From assembly GCA_019321725.1 (NCBI GenBank), contig CM033114.1, forward strand, positions 15,666,278-15,730,277: a stretch of DNA of 64,000 nt, written 5' to 3'. A model generated the notes under the pieces. That model did not search any database, was not told the origin of the DNA, and saw only the letters and a list, made by a program, of their open reading frames with translations. Below are positions 25,901 through 39,049 of this stretch, piece after piece (the stretch's first letter is position 1; the number at the start of each line of letters is the position of its first letter). Both the position numbers and the translations under genes were made by a program. The DNA is from Paulownia fortunei. Lineage: Eukaryota; Streptophyta; Magnoliopsida; Lamiales; Paulowniaceae.

Positions 25901-25926
25901 TATTAATACAATTATGATAAAACAAT

Positions 25927-25943
25927 CCCCGGCAACGGTGCCA
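25927..25943 (-). other. Primer binding site of element I
   Basis: On minus this is TGGCACCGTTGCCGGGG, just inside the 5' LTR end at 25950. It is the usual Athila-type primer site (TGGCGCCGTTGCCGGGGA) with one visible change. Confidence 0.8.
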
Positions 25944-25949
25944 AAAACT

Positions 25950-26384
25950 TGTTCGTGAAATATTTTGCAAACTGCAAGTGCACGGTATCAAGTTTTAATA
26001 CAACGGTTTGTGTCATCCCAGAAAATTGCAGCCCAGTACTGACTCTTGAACTCAGTGTTTCTCATTGAAATCGACCGAATTGAATTTTGTGATAAACATA
26101 GAAGTTGTAGATTTATCTCTTGGATTTCCAATGAATTAATAATCAAGTTGATATGAAATTAGGGCCAAGAGTTATGACTGAAATACAAAACCTGCCATTA
26201 GTACCACCACAACTCGAATTCTTCAACATTTCAGCCAAGTTTTTTTTTCTTTCCATTTTCTTCTCTTATTATCATTACCTACAAGATTTCAAACTAAATT
26301 CATAAAAAGTAATAAAAAAACTTGAAAACAAACCAAATGTTAATACAAAAATATATGAATTATTGGTATAAAACTAACTTATCA
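25950..26384 (-). repeat. 5' LTR of element I, internally deleted
   Basis: Only 435 bp remain against 1847 bp in the partner. On minus the first ~355 bp match 19399-19026; the sequence then jumps at ...GGGATGACAC to the last ~60 bp (AAACCGTTGTATTAAAACTT...). About 1.4 kb has been lost between short similar sequences. It starts TGATAAGTTAGTTTTATACC at 26384. Confidence 0.85.
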
Positions 26385-26389
26385 GCCTT

Positions 26390-28440
26390 CCATATGTAAA
26401 ATATTTTTTAGCTTAGAATTCCATCCATATCTAACATCCCTTTCCTAAAAATTCATTCTTTGACACAATTAGAATAACCACTATTATAATACCAAGATTT
26501 AATGATGGTAGTTTCTAATGATGTGTGTGCCACATGACACAAAATCTATTTTTCTGATCCAAATACTACGAATTAGATTTGTTTTTAGTTCAATCTTAAT
26601 CTTTAGAATATGTTTTGTGGGGTGTTGTAATACTCCAGAAAACATTCTCACAAAATATTAAATCAGTTCTCATACCATTGCACAAGCCTTTTTATATTCG
26701 AAGCATTTAGGTTTGATATGGCTAGATAATTGACAGTATTGACATTTAGGAGCAAACTTTTTGGGCTTAGGTTTTTGTCTTTTTGACCAAAAATTCTTGG
26801 TTGATTCAAGTGTTGATTCAGATGAATCATTTTCCATGACAAATACTGTTTTTGATTTTTCACTATCTCATCTACACTAACACCTTTTGAGGATGATTCT
26901 TCACCAATATATCTTAAACCAACATGGTTTCCACTGGATTTTCCTTATGAGAGATTTCATGGAATGAGTAGTTAATGAATTTAGCTTTATTATAAACTTC
27001 AATATGTTCTCAAGTTCTATTTTGATCATGCTAAATTCCTTGTTCTTTCTAGTAGCAATAAGGTTAAATTTGATCACATCACTTTTAAGAACCTCTTTTT
27101 CTTTAGTCAAGATAGCAACTTGTTGCTCACGCGCCTAATTGATCTTGCAAACTTTTAGCCATTTTTGAAACATCTCCTAATGTAATTATTGGATGTCTTT
27201 TTTGTTCCTTCTTCCTCACAACTTTTATTAGAATCTGTTAATTCTTCTTCAGATTTTTGAGTACCTATCAGAGAAACTGAATTTATATTAGGTTCACTAG
27301 AAAAAAGAATTGAGCAATACTTGAGCAGCGTTGCAACAATGGGAACATCATTCCTTATGTTAGTCTGTTTCTTCCTTTACTGGATTGCTGAGCAAAATGC
27401 AACATGATTGCTAATATGCTCTTCCTACTCATCTTGACTCCTTTCTAATTCTTTATCACTCCATGTGGTATTGAGTGATCGTTCTATTTTTTTTAAAGTG
27501 TTGGCACATTCAACTTGAATGTGACCAAATCCTTTGCATTCTCTGCATTATATCTTCTTGCTTTTCCTACAATCAAAAGAATTAGATTCATTTCTATTTT
27601 TATGAGGGTTAGAAGTTTTACCATATTTTGAGGGCATGTTTTTCTGGATCATTTGCTTTATAAAATTTTCCAAAATTTTTGGTAAGTAAAGCAAATAATT
27701 CATTAAGATCATCATTGTCCTCAAGTTCAGGTCCATTATAGGTGTGATGGTTTCAACCTGAAGTGCATTACATTTGTTCTTTTCCCTTCTATTTTGATTC
27801 AGATTCAGTTCAATAATTTGCAAGGCACCATCAATTCATCTAGCCTCAGTTTTGTAACATCACGTGCTTCTTCTATGGCTATGACTTCGTATATCTCTCT
27901 GGTAATGACCATAATATTCTCCTCACCAATTTGAAGTTACTGTATATTTTTCTCCAAGTGCATATGCTTTGTTTGCAATATCACACGGTTTCCCAATGAA
28001 TTTTGTAATGGTTTAGTGTTCTATCATTCTCAATTCCTCGAATCTAGTGGCTAGAATATGCAACTTGGACATTCTAACCACTTTGATTCCTTCATAGGCT
28101 ACCTGCAAGACATTCCATGCCTCTTTAGCAAATTCACATGTGGAAATCAGTTTAAACTAATTTGCATCCATAGCACTAAAATGGCATTTAGTGCTCTTGA
28201 ATTGTAGTTTGTAGTTTGATCCTTTGCAGTTGACCTATTTTCTTTTGTTTCGTGCATGACTTTCTTATTCTCACCAGTATTAGTTAAGTGTTCTCACAAA
28301 ACCAAAATTGATTGCTAAGCTCATTCATCAAGACACTTGATGAATGCTTTCGTATTTGCTTTCCAATATGAATAATTGGATCCATCTAGCATTAAGGGTT
28401 GTGAGATTGAATTACCTTCACAAATATTTTCCATTTTCTA
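26390..28440 (-). pseudogene. Copia-B gag and protease region (SIRE-like)
   Basis: On minus from 28437 it reads MENICEGNSISQPLMLDGSN, YSYWKA..KAFIKCLDE and NYNSRALNAI, the start of a SIRE/Maximus-type gag. Then come KYGKTSNPHKNRNESNSFDC with a knuckle CRECKGFGHIQVECANT-like block near 27520, a DVIKFNLIATRKNKE coiled segment near 27060, and the protease-adjacent WIRKIDFVC block, KSWYYNSGYSNC and KLKNILHMEG near 26390. Many stops and shifts. The frame continues at 17552 after gypsy element I. Confidence 0.85.
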
Positions 28441-28510
28441 CAGTAGATATAAATCAGAATCTCACTAATTAGAATTTAGTGACCAACTCTTGATACAAAT
28501 TAATCAAATT

Positions 28511-28672
28511 TGTTGCCCAACTATTAGTTAGGTTCAACTTAATTAATCAGTGTTATATTAAATGTTGAAACACACAACAAAAATGTATAATAGACATCAG
28601 AATTTTTTATGTGCTTCAAATTGAATATCCTATATGAACAAGGCCGTGCCGAGAGAGATTCTATTTCAAGTT
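28511..28672 (-). repeat. Probable end of Copia-B 5' LTR or leader
   Basis: Between gag and the next LTR fragment. On minus it ends ...AGTTGGGCAACA and is followed by TTGTATCAAGAGTTGG, a decayed tRNA-iMet primer site (normally TGGTATCAGAGC). This part does not match the LTR family of the neighbouring fragment, so a junction at about 28672 is inferred. Confidence 0.5.
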
Positions 28673-29358
28673 ACATTAATAATTTGATAAATCACTAGAA
28701 AACTCCATGTTTAGTATTCATCATGCCTTGGCCAAAATTTCAAAATCAATGATTATGAGATTCATTTATTCAACCAGATAGGTGATAGATTCTTTGTTCA
28801 ATCAAATTGGTGATGGATTGTTTGTCGGACACTCATTATCCTGTTTAATCATATTGATGAGGGATTTTTTGTCGAGCACTCATTATCCTCCATACACAAA
28901 GATCATACACTCAACGTAAACCCTTTATGATTGTCATGTAATCTAAAAATACATCAAAGTGCATGATATCATGCACAATGCCATTATGGTGTCTCAAGTC
29001 TAAAAACTAGTTAATGCAGTATCGTAATAAAGTTTTCAATTGAGAATTTCTCATAGGTCATTCGATGTTCTTATTCCCTAACAAGCATCCATACACATGC
29101 ACCATCATCCCTAAGTTAATGTTTATAGAATGAGACATCCTACTTTTGAGCATGCATCTTGTGTTCGAGTCTATTCCTTGATCGACATCATATGCACGAC
29201 CATGCTTAATAGCTATTTATAATTTAGGAACTTTATCTAATTGAGAAAATAATTAAAGATAAAGAAAATATCTTTTATCAATAAACATCATATATAAGAT
29301 GATTTTTACAAGAGTATAAAAACTCGCCACTAATAGCCTCGCTGGACACTATTGTGAT
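28673..29358 (-). mobile_element. Fragment of the Copia-A family LTR
   Basis: On minus it matches the Copia-A LTR: GAGGATG.. CTCATTC near 29130, GCATGTGTATGGATGCTTGT near 29090, and GTGCATGATATCATGCACTTTG near 28970. A ~54-bp direct duplication with (A)CACTCATTATCC lies at about 28780-28890. The far end is near 29358; no target duplication could be assigned. Confidence 0.7.
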
Positions 29359-30003
29359 AAATATAACGTATATTTTATTACATTTATCTTTTGCAAATAA
29401 ATCATTTATGGTAGAAAAATATATATTTGGAATATGATAGAGCTATATTAAAAGAAATGCTTGGGACTATATATCAAAATACAATAATAATTTGAATTAA
29501 TTTAAAAAGTGAATTTATTTTTTATTATATTTTATTATTAGAATTTCTTATTGTGGTCAAAAAAAATTAAATGCGATGCATGTATTTTTTTATGAATATA
29601 AAGTAAAATATACACATACAAATACATGAATACAAGCAAGCGCACGAATTTCTATAATTCTCATAGATAAATGCTTCTTCTAGTTACTAACAAATTCTCC
29701 TAAAATACTAATGGTTATGTTCCGAGTTATTTCGCAAAATGAATTAACGTGTTCGACGGATTTGCTTTTGATATTAAAAGAAATATTTTCTGAAAATATT
29801 TGGTAAAAATAATTTTTTTTTAAATCTTACATCCTAATTTTCAACCCTATTTTCAAAACCTACATAATATTGTTTGTAAAACTTATACCTCATTTTTATA
29901 AAACACTCTTTAGTTTATATTTGAAAACAAGTAAGTACTTTTTCGGAATAAGACATTCCTTTCATTTTTATATTTTCAAACGTAAAAGAACATTAAAGTC
30001 ATA
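29359..30003. other. AT-rich intergenic stretch
   Basis: No coding signal, repeat border or RNA gene seen. It separates the retrotransposon nest from the MITE downstream of the urate oxidase gene. Confidence 0.6.
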
Positions 30004-30012
30004 AAATATTAT

Positions 30013-30778
30013 AGGTCAAAATACATAAATCCCCTCTAAACTTATAAATATAATATTTATCCCTCTAAATTAAATGTTTGAAAAAAAATTCCCTTAATGC
30101 AATTAATTTTTATAATTTTTAGTATATTTTGAACATTTTGCATCTCAAGTTTAATTTTAAATTTTTTTATTAGAAAAATTAATTCTTAAAAAATAATTAA
30201 TAACTTAAATAATTCCAATTTTAATAAACTAAAGTAATAAATGGGTATAAGAAATACTCAAAAAATATTACACATGAAAAAATATTTTAAGTATTTGAAT
30301 TCAAATTAAGTATTAACTATTTAATCTAAATAAATTTTAAAATCTTTTGAATAAAACTATATAGTTATATCTCCATTAATATTTAGATATATATATATAT
30401 ATATATTTTAAATTGGACAAAGATATATTTCAATAAATTTTAGACCGTTTTGCATAAAATGCATAAATTATTTTATTTAAATTGTGTGTATATATATCTA
30501 AATTAAATTTACAAAAATATATGTTTTCAAAATTCCCTTTAGATTAAATATGTAATACTTTATTTTGAATTCAAATAATCAAAATATTTTTGTATATTTA
30601 TTATACTCTTTTATTACTTTAAAATTTTAAAATTTTAAATTATTTAAGTTACTAATTACTTTTTTCAAAAAATTATAACTCTACAATATTTTTATAATTA
30701 AAAAATAAATTGAAGGTAAATGTTATATTTAAGTTCAAATGGGTGTTGGGGATCATAGGCTAATTTCATGTTTTGCCC
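30013..30778. mobile_element. MULE-type MITE, 9-bp TSD AAATATTAT
   Basis: Imperfect inverted ends: left GGTCAAAATACATAAATCCC, right (reverse complement) GGGCAAAACATGAAATTAGC. Pairing resumes further in (AAACTTATAAATATAATATT against GAACTTAAATATAACATTTA). Identical nonamers AAATATTAT lie at 30004-30012 and 30779-30787. A 9-bp duplication points to Mutator-like elements. The interior is AT-rich, non-coding, and holds an (AT)n run at about 30390. In AT-rich DNA the nonamer match could be chance. Confidence 0.55.
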
Positions 30779-30787
30779 AAATATTAT

Positions 30788-31041
30788 CTATAGAGAATCA
30801 ATTCTTCCGTGCTTCAGGGACTTAGCAAACTCAAAAACGAATTCTACCTTCACGAAAATATACAATAAATACAAAGATTACAAGGTTCCTCAAACTTGAA
30901 TGTTTGATGAAAACACTAAAAAAGAGTAATGAAGTTCAAAAGAGTAACAAGGTTCAAAACACATCGCAACCTTACAAAGAAAAGGACAATTTCTCATAAG
31001 CTCCTCTTGACAACGATAGATAGCTTATAAGGCAGTGCATT
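30788..31041 (-). other. Probable 3' UTR and downstream region of urate oxidase
   Basis: The sequence follows the stop codon at 31042. No further coding sequence. A clear poly(A) signal cannot be fixed by eye. Confidence 0.5.
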
Positions 31042-34000
31042 TCACATCTTTGACTGGATGCGACCCAGGGTGGCTTCGATGGATCCATGTGGTTCATCCG
31101 TCGGTAAATAGACATCATCCTCAAACTGCAACAATCATCGAAATGTAATGCAACCATTAGATATTCCCTTCAAGCTCGCAGAGAAAAACTCGAAAAAATT
31201 GAATAGACCTATACACCTGCTGCTAGGGAATGGTAAGACTTCCTATAAAGCATAATCTACGAAGTTCAAAGTTACACATCAAGGCAAAATGCTAACACTT
31301 AAAGAACTACTAATGTCTGCATTTCACAAGCAGTTGATCGTCTTTACTTTTCATGAAGGTTCATGTATGCCATGTGCAGTTCTCCAGTTTCAAGACAATT
31401 ACGGGAAAAAAAAACAGTTGTCTATCCATGAGTTACATAACTCAAAACACAAAATTAATTAAAGAATTGGTAGGAGGTATTCTAAGAAAAAACCAAGATA
31501 CTCTCCACTTCTAATGTAAAAGTACCAAGTCTAATAGATTTGTCTTTTATAATATTCAGAGGAAGTACTAATATGAGTCTTTTCAGATTCAAAAGTGTCA
31601 CTCAAAACATTGTATCTTGTCCCAGGTAGGATCAATGATATCTTACTATCATGAACCACTATTCACTTTTGGCATCTCAACAGACACTAGAACCTGATAT
31701 TATTAATGGGGACATAACTTAATATTGACCAGGACAAATAGAGAAAACGAAGTAATTACCAATATGTCAAATAATAGAGCAAAGAATGGAGTACTTGAAC
31801 TTATTTTCGAATGCCTTTCACCAATTTTTTCGAAAAGTATGGCTTCCAAGAGTGGATTATCTAGGGGAGTTTTTTCTCAACCTCATTTGTTCTTTTATGT
31901 ATCATGTTCATAGTAATAAGGTAGGAAACATACCTTAACAATTACGGGATTATCTTTGCTTGATAAGTTGACTGGCAGAAAGTGAATATTTGGCATTTTC
32001 AGCTGAACTGATGATACGTCAGAAACCCTGAAATGCAATTAGCAAAGACTCACTAAATTGTACCACATTTTTCTAGATAAAGCCACATAATCCAGACTAA
32101 GCAATGGTATCAAAGAAGTTAAAAAAGGGGGATCCTGCATTACAGTGCGAGGTTAGGGAGCAGGGAAGGGGAGGTCATCATTATGTGTCTGTCAGATTGA
32201 GAGAGAAAATAAGGCGTAACCTGGCAAGCACGGCCTTTGCCATGTGATAGAGAGTACTCTGAACAGATGGACTGTATACTCCTCCTTTAGCAGGACCAAA
32301 GAAAATGTCGATTAAAACCTTTTTCACATCCATATATTTCTCCATGAAGTATAACTGTTTTGCAGGGATACATGCAAGAGTCTCAAAAGGGTACCTACAT
32401 CAAAAACTAATCTTTTGTGAAACATGATTACATCCATAACTTCAAGAGGCAGAAATATCTGATCATCATCTGAAGAAAGATCGTATTAGTTAATTTGCTT
32501 ATAAGTTCCTTAACTTGAATTCCACAATTACTACGTTCTTTACTGCACACAAAAAATATACCTCCAAGATGCCATGACCTCTGTTGCCAGCATCCTCTCT
32601 TGTGTTTCAGGCAATATTGTATACTTGTCCCTGATGAATCCTTCAAAACCTGACTGTCATAATGTAAAATCTAGTTTGAGAGACGAATAGAATCATTCTG
32701 ATAGACTCATGTTACACGGCTGAAAGTACAGGAAAGAGTAGTCACTCACTTTCTGTATGAAACACTGCTTGCTTTAAACAAATGGAAGTTGTACAACTAA
32801 AATAAGTAAAATAAAATTCTTCACGCTTACAACATCAGAAATAATTGTTCTTCCAGTCACCAACTGATAAATCAATCACGTGTTTTCTTACTCAAGACAA
32901 CGTAAATATGGTAGCTCGTTCAATCAGAACATTATTCTGACTGATATGTGGTTCTAATGTTATTTTTCTAGAAAGTTCAAGAGAGTAAATTAAATAATGA
33001 CACTTCAAAGTTGCTATCCCATTCATTCTAGTGCTTCAAAAACGTTAATACATCATCTTTGATCTAGAATCAAGTGAAATTCAAGCACCTGCTATTAACT
33101 ACCCCATCTTAGCAGAATTGTAGTCCAATGTACTTCAATAAGCACATATTAATGAGTTTATAGTAGCAAAATATAGCAGTATATACATGTCGAAAAACTG
33201 CTAATTCTGACTCCGGAAAGAGTAAAAGATTTTAGGCTATCTAAAAAATTAACACATATAAGAACTCTACAAAGTATTTCAAAAACAGAATGGTGGAAAG
33301 AATGGAGATCCTATATTTGGGAGTAGATAGATAGAGCATTAAACAAAACAAAGAGAAAAAAGGAAGGGCTTGCTGAAATGTGTGCAGAGCTGCAAAATTC
33401 TAGGTGTGTGAAATAATCATTCAGATGCTTGCTAATGCATGCATAAAGCTTGAAGTCCAAGTTTGAATTTCTAGCATGAAGTCAACATAAAAATGGACGG
33501 GACTTAATCACTCTGATTATATGAGTAAGTCACATCTTTGACATGGCTCGATGTCCCAGATTTTAATGAGGCTAATGAGAATACATAGAGAAATCGAGTG
33601 GGTAGGGGGTATAATACAATTTTACATTAACTCACTTGGGTTGTCTTCAGCACTGCCAATCCTTCAATACCAGAAATAACCCGCAGCGCACCGGACTTCT
33701 TTACTATGACTTCAGTTGTGTGCTTCTCAGATCCAAGCTTGAAACCTTGAGAGGAGACGTTACACAGAACTTATTAAAAATTCATAGAATTACAGATTGC
33801 CCTCTGCCTCTCCATACACGCACACACAGCCACCATCCCAAACAGCTCGCTCCCCCAAAACCAAATTGAAGATTATCATTCCAGACCACCAGTCCTCACA
33901 ATGATTGATCAAAAAACCATAATTATGACCAACATTTGCCAAGTTCATTTTAGCAACATTAATTGCTATAGGAACAGGCATGCCAACGTCATGATTATGA

Positions 34001-36344
34001 GCTACTTCCACCAAGTTTAGCAGTTTCAATTGGATCCTCACTTAGGAAGAAATGCAGAAATACAATAATTCCTACATCAACTTACCATGCTCATGTGGTT
34101 GACCATCTATGTTAATGCGCTCCCATGGCTTCTCAACTATATTGATTATTGCAGCAGTAACCTAGAAAAGAGTAATGAGATCAAAAGTTCTATCATAATA
34201 TTGCTCAGTAAAGTTATGCAGTTCCTCAAATAACATGGCCCTGGCACCAGTAAACTAAAGTTCTGTTTATTCTAGTTTAGCATGATATCATCCAGCAACA
34301 AGCCAAATACATCCAAATTCCTCCAAAGAATTAAAGGATGTTGTTAACATCATAACTATATCAAACAAGCAATATCAAACTACAGAGGTCTCAGTAACTA
34401 CTGAAAAAAGCAATCTCAATTTAAAGCCGTCACAATGACCCACATTGAACTGATAATGATTGTAGAAAACCAACAAATAAACATAGCTCACTTCAATAAT
34501 TCACATAGCATGTTACTGATAATGATGATCATATAAAAAGAAAAACAGAAAAAGATGAGGATGGACGAGAGAAACAGCGCGAGGAGATTAAGATATATTA
34601 GGCCACGTCAATCAATCCATGAGACTTATACAGTGGGGTTTTTTCTGTCCCTTGTAGACTGAGCTACTTGATAATCTATGAAACTATTCTGACATAACAT
34701 AACCATTTAAAATATGTCAGATTTATTTTCAACTTTTAATGGAGTCCCTTTATTAGCTGTCTACCATATAATCCGACATTATGCTTGATTTTCAACTCAA
34801 TCACAGAGGTCACAAGCTCTAACAAACTTCATTCTTAAGAATTAACTGACATAGGAAAGACTACGGCACGTTGGCATTTAAATGCATTGGCAGCCCAACT
34901 TATACTATTACCTGCCGATAAAAAAATGTAAAGTGCTTGCCAAGTACAATGGCAAAGTCCTCCACTGAAAGCTGTTGCGTGCACTCTTTAGCTTTCACAT
35001 ATACCTGCACCACAGCCAGTTAGTATCAAATAACTACAAACACAATACCACTGATCCACACAGATTTTCAAAATCCAGAGTTAGACATCGAAGACATGAA
35101 ACTTTCATTATGAAACATGAAATTGCACAGCCCACAAGCCAACAGATTTTATACACATTGCATTATGTTTACTCTTTTACTAGAAGTTTCACAACATACA
35201 CTCTAAGATTATCACACTTGTGTAAAAATACATCTAGAAGCAGCTGATAAACAGCGTCAAACCAGCATTTCAGTATAATAACGAATAATATGTGAATAAT
35301 GTTACTCTATTACTTATATGGTCACATGTAAACCAAGGTAACACAGTCCAGTTCAGGACCAGGTAGAGGTCCTGGGAATTAGATCAACCATGAGAAACTA
35401 CAGAATGACGAGACCTCTCGGTATGTTTTTCTTTTCCTTGTCTACTTTTTGTATATTTGTAAATAGAGCATATACAAGTTATGTTCTCCACCTAGAACTA
35501 ATGTCTGCAATGGTAAATGCAGCAGTTGTAGGTAATCAATAATTTATCCAAGTGCCTTTATCTTCCCCAAATTTCAAGATTCTTTGATCTTATAACCCCG
35601 CAGCACTTTATATGCCAGGACGAGCATATGCTGCCATGAAAACATGCCAACATATATTTCTACACTGCTCATTTACTTATTTGCTGGTGTATTTCGAAAA
35701 TAGAACACAAAAATTCAAAGACACTGTAAGGTATGTATATTTTTCATGAAGCTAACGAAAATACACAGATTTATTGTAGCTAATCACAATACAAAACTAT
35801 CACACCATTCAAGAATTTGAAACCGAGAAACCATAACGTGAAACTCATCCCATAATTAGATTCAGAACCAATCAAAACTTCTGAGAGACTATTCCATAAC
35901 AAAAAGAAAAGAGTGCCCAGACAAACAACGATCACAAGGAAAATAGAAAGGCTACGGGATGTTTTAATTTCCTAAAAAAATTTACCATAAGAAAAATTCC
36001 AACAAAAAGAAGAATCAATTCACGTGTATCAGAATCAAAACAATAAACCCATCAACAGATTCATCCTCAGTGATGACTCGTATGATTTCCATCTTCAGAA
36101 AGCTTAAAAACTATTCAAAATCATAAAAACCCAGAAATCTTTTTACCGTGTTTTTCATGGTATCAGTGGCGACGATATCGGAATTATCCCCATGAGTGTA
36201 GGCGGGGAGACAATCGGAGAGAAGGCTGATGCTGACATTCCATTCGACGAAATGATGCCGTCCGTTTGGTTCTTTCCAAACTCTCCCTACCCTGACCCTC
36301 GCTTTGCCATGTCTCTGCTCCAATCTCACTCCATCTACAGCCAT
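31042..36344 (-). CDS. UOX: Urate oxidase (uricase), peroxisomal, 8 exons, 306 aa
   Basis: The enzyme oxidises urate to 5-hydroxyisourate in peroxisomal purine breakdown. Exons on minus: 36344-36147, 35004-34912, 34161-34086, 33745-33636, 32653-32562, 32394-32221, 32027-31934 and 31125-31042. They total 921 bp, with all introns GT-AG and all phases agreeing. The protein starts MAVDGVRLEQRHGKARVRV, and the ATG has A at -3 and G at +4. Residues matching the fungal catalytic Lys and Thr are K14 and T60 (DNSDIVATDT). Asn261 and His263 lie in MPNIHFLPVN. Also visible are KPWERINIDGQPHEHGFKLG and DDVYLPTDEPHGSIEATL. It ends in SKM, a less common variant of the SKL peroxisomal signal. The length fits the plant family (about 300-310 aa). 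No break or missing key residue. It looks functional. Confidence 0.96.
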
Positions 36345-36446
36345 TTTACTCGAATATTTGGTGCTGGAATCGGACTCTAGCAACAGTGGGTCGATTAGGA
36401 ATCAGTAGGTATGTTCCATCTCATCTCCATGGAATCCGTGAGTATC

Positions 36447-36453
36447 ATTTATA
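36447..36453 (-). promoter_or_regulatory. Candidate TATA box of urate oxidase
   Basis: On minus TATAAAT lies about 100 bases before the ATG, leaving room for a 5' UTR of about 70 bases. Slightly upstream (36470-36487) minus reads GAGTCAACGTGACGCG, which holds a TTGAC W-box core on the opposite strand and an ACGT bZIP-type core. Suggestive only. Confidence 0.45.
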
Positions 36454-39041
36454 ATAGTCTTGCGCATGGGCGCGTCACGTTGACTCGCTGTATGGTCTTG
36501 AAGGGATTGCAGATGCACAAAAATAATGAAAATGATTCTCTCCGCCATAAACGAGAATTGAAAAATGGAATATCTTAGGTATCTTTACCAAAAAAAAAAT
36601 TCCGAAAATGGTAGCTAAAAGTTATAGTATCGTACATAATATTAAATGAACGAGCATTTTATGAAAAAAAATTATTTTTGAAATTAGTTTTTATTTAGAA
36701 CAAAAATAGAATTAGAGCAATAAATTTGGGATGAAGAGAATTCATACATTTTTTTTTTGGCAGTGTAAAACTAAAGATCATTTATTGGCTGTAATTTAAG
36801 GATAAAAAAATGGTTATTTTAGAGTATTCAAAGTGGATTTTTACCTAACTTTATGTTTATTTTTATGCGATAATTGATATTTTACATTAATTGAAAGCAC
36901 TTAGTATTGATTAATTCATATAGATATAGATATACATAAATATATATATATATTGTTGTACATATATATTATATGATTATCATTAAAAAATAAAAAAGAA
37001 GCTCTCTTTTGACTAGTATAGTGTGTAAAATTTCATATATTTTTACATTGTTATAGAGTAAAAGTACAATTTAAAAAAAGTTATCCAAGAAAAACAAAGT
37101 CTTATTTTGATATCTAAAATAATATGAGGGATAAATTTAAAAAAGAAAAAAGAAATTATATAACTAAGTGCATCAAATCATCTTCTATGTAAGATATTAA
37201 AAATAGTCTTTCTAAAAGGATTGGAGCTATATTGGTAAATTTATTATAAGTGCAAGAAATTGATGTTATATTATTATGTGCTTTTTATTTTAGAGTATTG
37301 ATTTCATAAGAGATATAATGTAATATATGAGGAGTATTTATTAATTGTGGAGGTATTAGAAATTTAGAATAATTAACTTGATATATCCTTTAATAAAATG
37401 ACTAAATTAACCTCATCTGAAAAAATAAATATAATTATTGTTCTCTTTCTTCCTCACATTTTCTTTCTTTTTCTTTCTCTTTTGTTTTTTTTTTCTCAGC
37501 CATAGTACTCCCCTCTCATCTGTCATTTTTTGTCACTTAGTTAGTCTCTTCAATTTTCTTTCTTTTTTTCTCCAAACTGATTTTTTTATTTCTTGAAATA
37601 AGTTAAAAAAATTATATTAATATCCAAAAAAATTATAATAATATTTTAAGAATTAAGGGGTGATCGTGAGAATTTATGTATTTTATTCTTAAATTTTATA
37701 CGCATTTGAATACATTTGAATATACGGTTCCACGCGCTTGCCAAGTGTGAATAGCAAGCGACAGGTCATGACGTGAGATTGGCAACTAATCCAACATTGT
37801 ACTTGTTTTCCTGTTGGCTTCCAAAACTTTGTTCTGCGTACTGCTCTGATCTGGAATTTGGATAAGTACTACTAATTTTGTACACTTTATTCACATACTT
37901 TATTTTTATTTTATTTTATTTTATTTATTTTTTCGGAGTTCGAATCAAATGAGAAGAGGGAAGAAGGGAATGGATTTAAATTTTCAGATACCACACACTA
38001 CAAGGGGTTGTCACTTTATTTTACATACTTAAGAGTCCATTTGTTGTATTTTCAATCTCATTTTCATAATTTTCAGCACTTTCAATATTAAAAATATTTT
38101 TATTGAATTTTTATATTAAAATAAAATTATATTTGAATTAGTTATGTTTTTATATTAATTATATAAATTAAGGAATAAAAATATATTTATTTTTATAATA
38201 TTTTTAATATAAAAAAATGTGAAATATTAGTTGCTTGAAAATATATTTGGTAGATATATTCATTTCTAATTAGATTAGAAATTTTTAAAATAAAAATAAA
38301 TAATATTTCTAATAAAAATTAATAACATAAATACATTTATGGAGTTTTAAATTGTAAAAACCACAAAAAGGTTGTTTGGAAATGAAACCACGCTCCTCGT
38401 GGATTCTTCGTGGAGTCTGCATACTGTATATGTGTGTGTGTGCTTTCTTAATATATATAGAAACAATTTTATATTTATTAATTTATTCGATATAGAGTTT
38501 GTTATGATTGCATAAATTCATTAAAATATATAATCATGATAAATTTTAAAATCTAAATTTTAAGTTGTTAAAGCTGACGATTTGATTATAAATAAAGGGG
38601 GAAAATATATTAGAAAGACAAATAGAAGTACACGTTTTGAGTAAACGTAGAAAGAGAGAAAATAAAGTTATAGGAGAGACAGAGGAGAAAGAAAAAGAGG
38701 GGTGCAAAACTGGTATTGGTTAACTTGTCAACTTTCTATTAAGTAACCAGGTGCTAATCAAAATTACTTACATAACAAATGTACTCATCCTTTTCCGTTG
38801 TTCTACTTTGTTGGTTGTTTTAAGAGTTAATACTACTATCAAATAATTGATCTAATAGTACCTCAGTTATTAACTTCGATTCAATTCAGAAATTTAGTCC
38901 AATTGAATTTTAAAGAAGCAAAATATTTTATTACTTCCTCTCTCAAGTTATTAAATTTCAAAGTGTAATTGATTAGACTTTACTTCTTGAAACTTCTAAC
39001 TTGAAACTTCTAACTAAAAGTCAATTGTATGGTGGGTCATT
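36454..39041. other. AT-rich intergenic region
   Basis: About 2.6 kb upstream of urate oxidase without a recognisable gene. It holds simple-sequence runs: ATATAT near 36925-36970, a CT-rich stretch near 37440-37580, and TTTTA repeats near 37900-37930. A GTGTGTGTG run is at about 38430. Confidence 0.6.
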
Positions 39042-39049
39042 ATATGAGT

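Larger units (their letters stand above)
17553..26384 (-). mobile_element. Athila-like gypsy element I, TSD GCCTT, with host-gene cargo
   Basis: This 8.8 kb minus-strand element is flanked by GCCTT at 17548-17552 and 26385-26389. The Copia-B reading ...KLKNILHMEG at 26390 continues as KGHKANLIS at 17552. In minus order it has a 5' LTR (26384-25950, internally deleted), a primer site complementary to the tRNA-Asp type, gag, a foreign block (24947-22931), RT, RNase H, integrase, a post-pol spacer, a polypurine tract and a 3' LTR (19399-17553). Protease and the RT N-terminus were replaced by the foreign block. Many stops show that it is dead. Confidence 0.9.

Noticed and set aside
36345..36383. 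In-frame 13-codon N-terminal extension of urate oxidase
   Set aside because: The first codon of this extension is TTG on the genomic strand, not ATG. The ATG at 36344 is in good context and matches the family's start.
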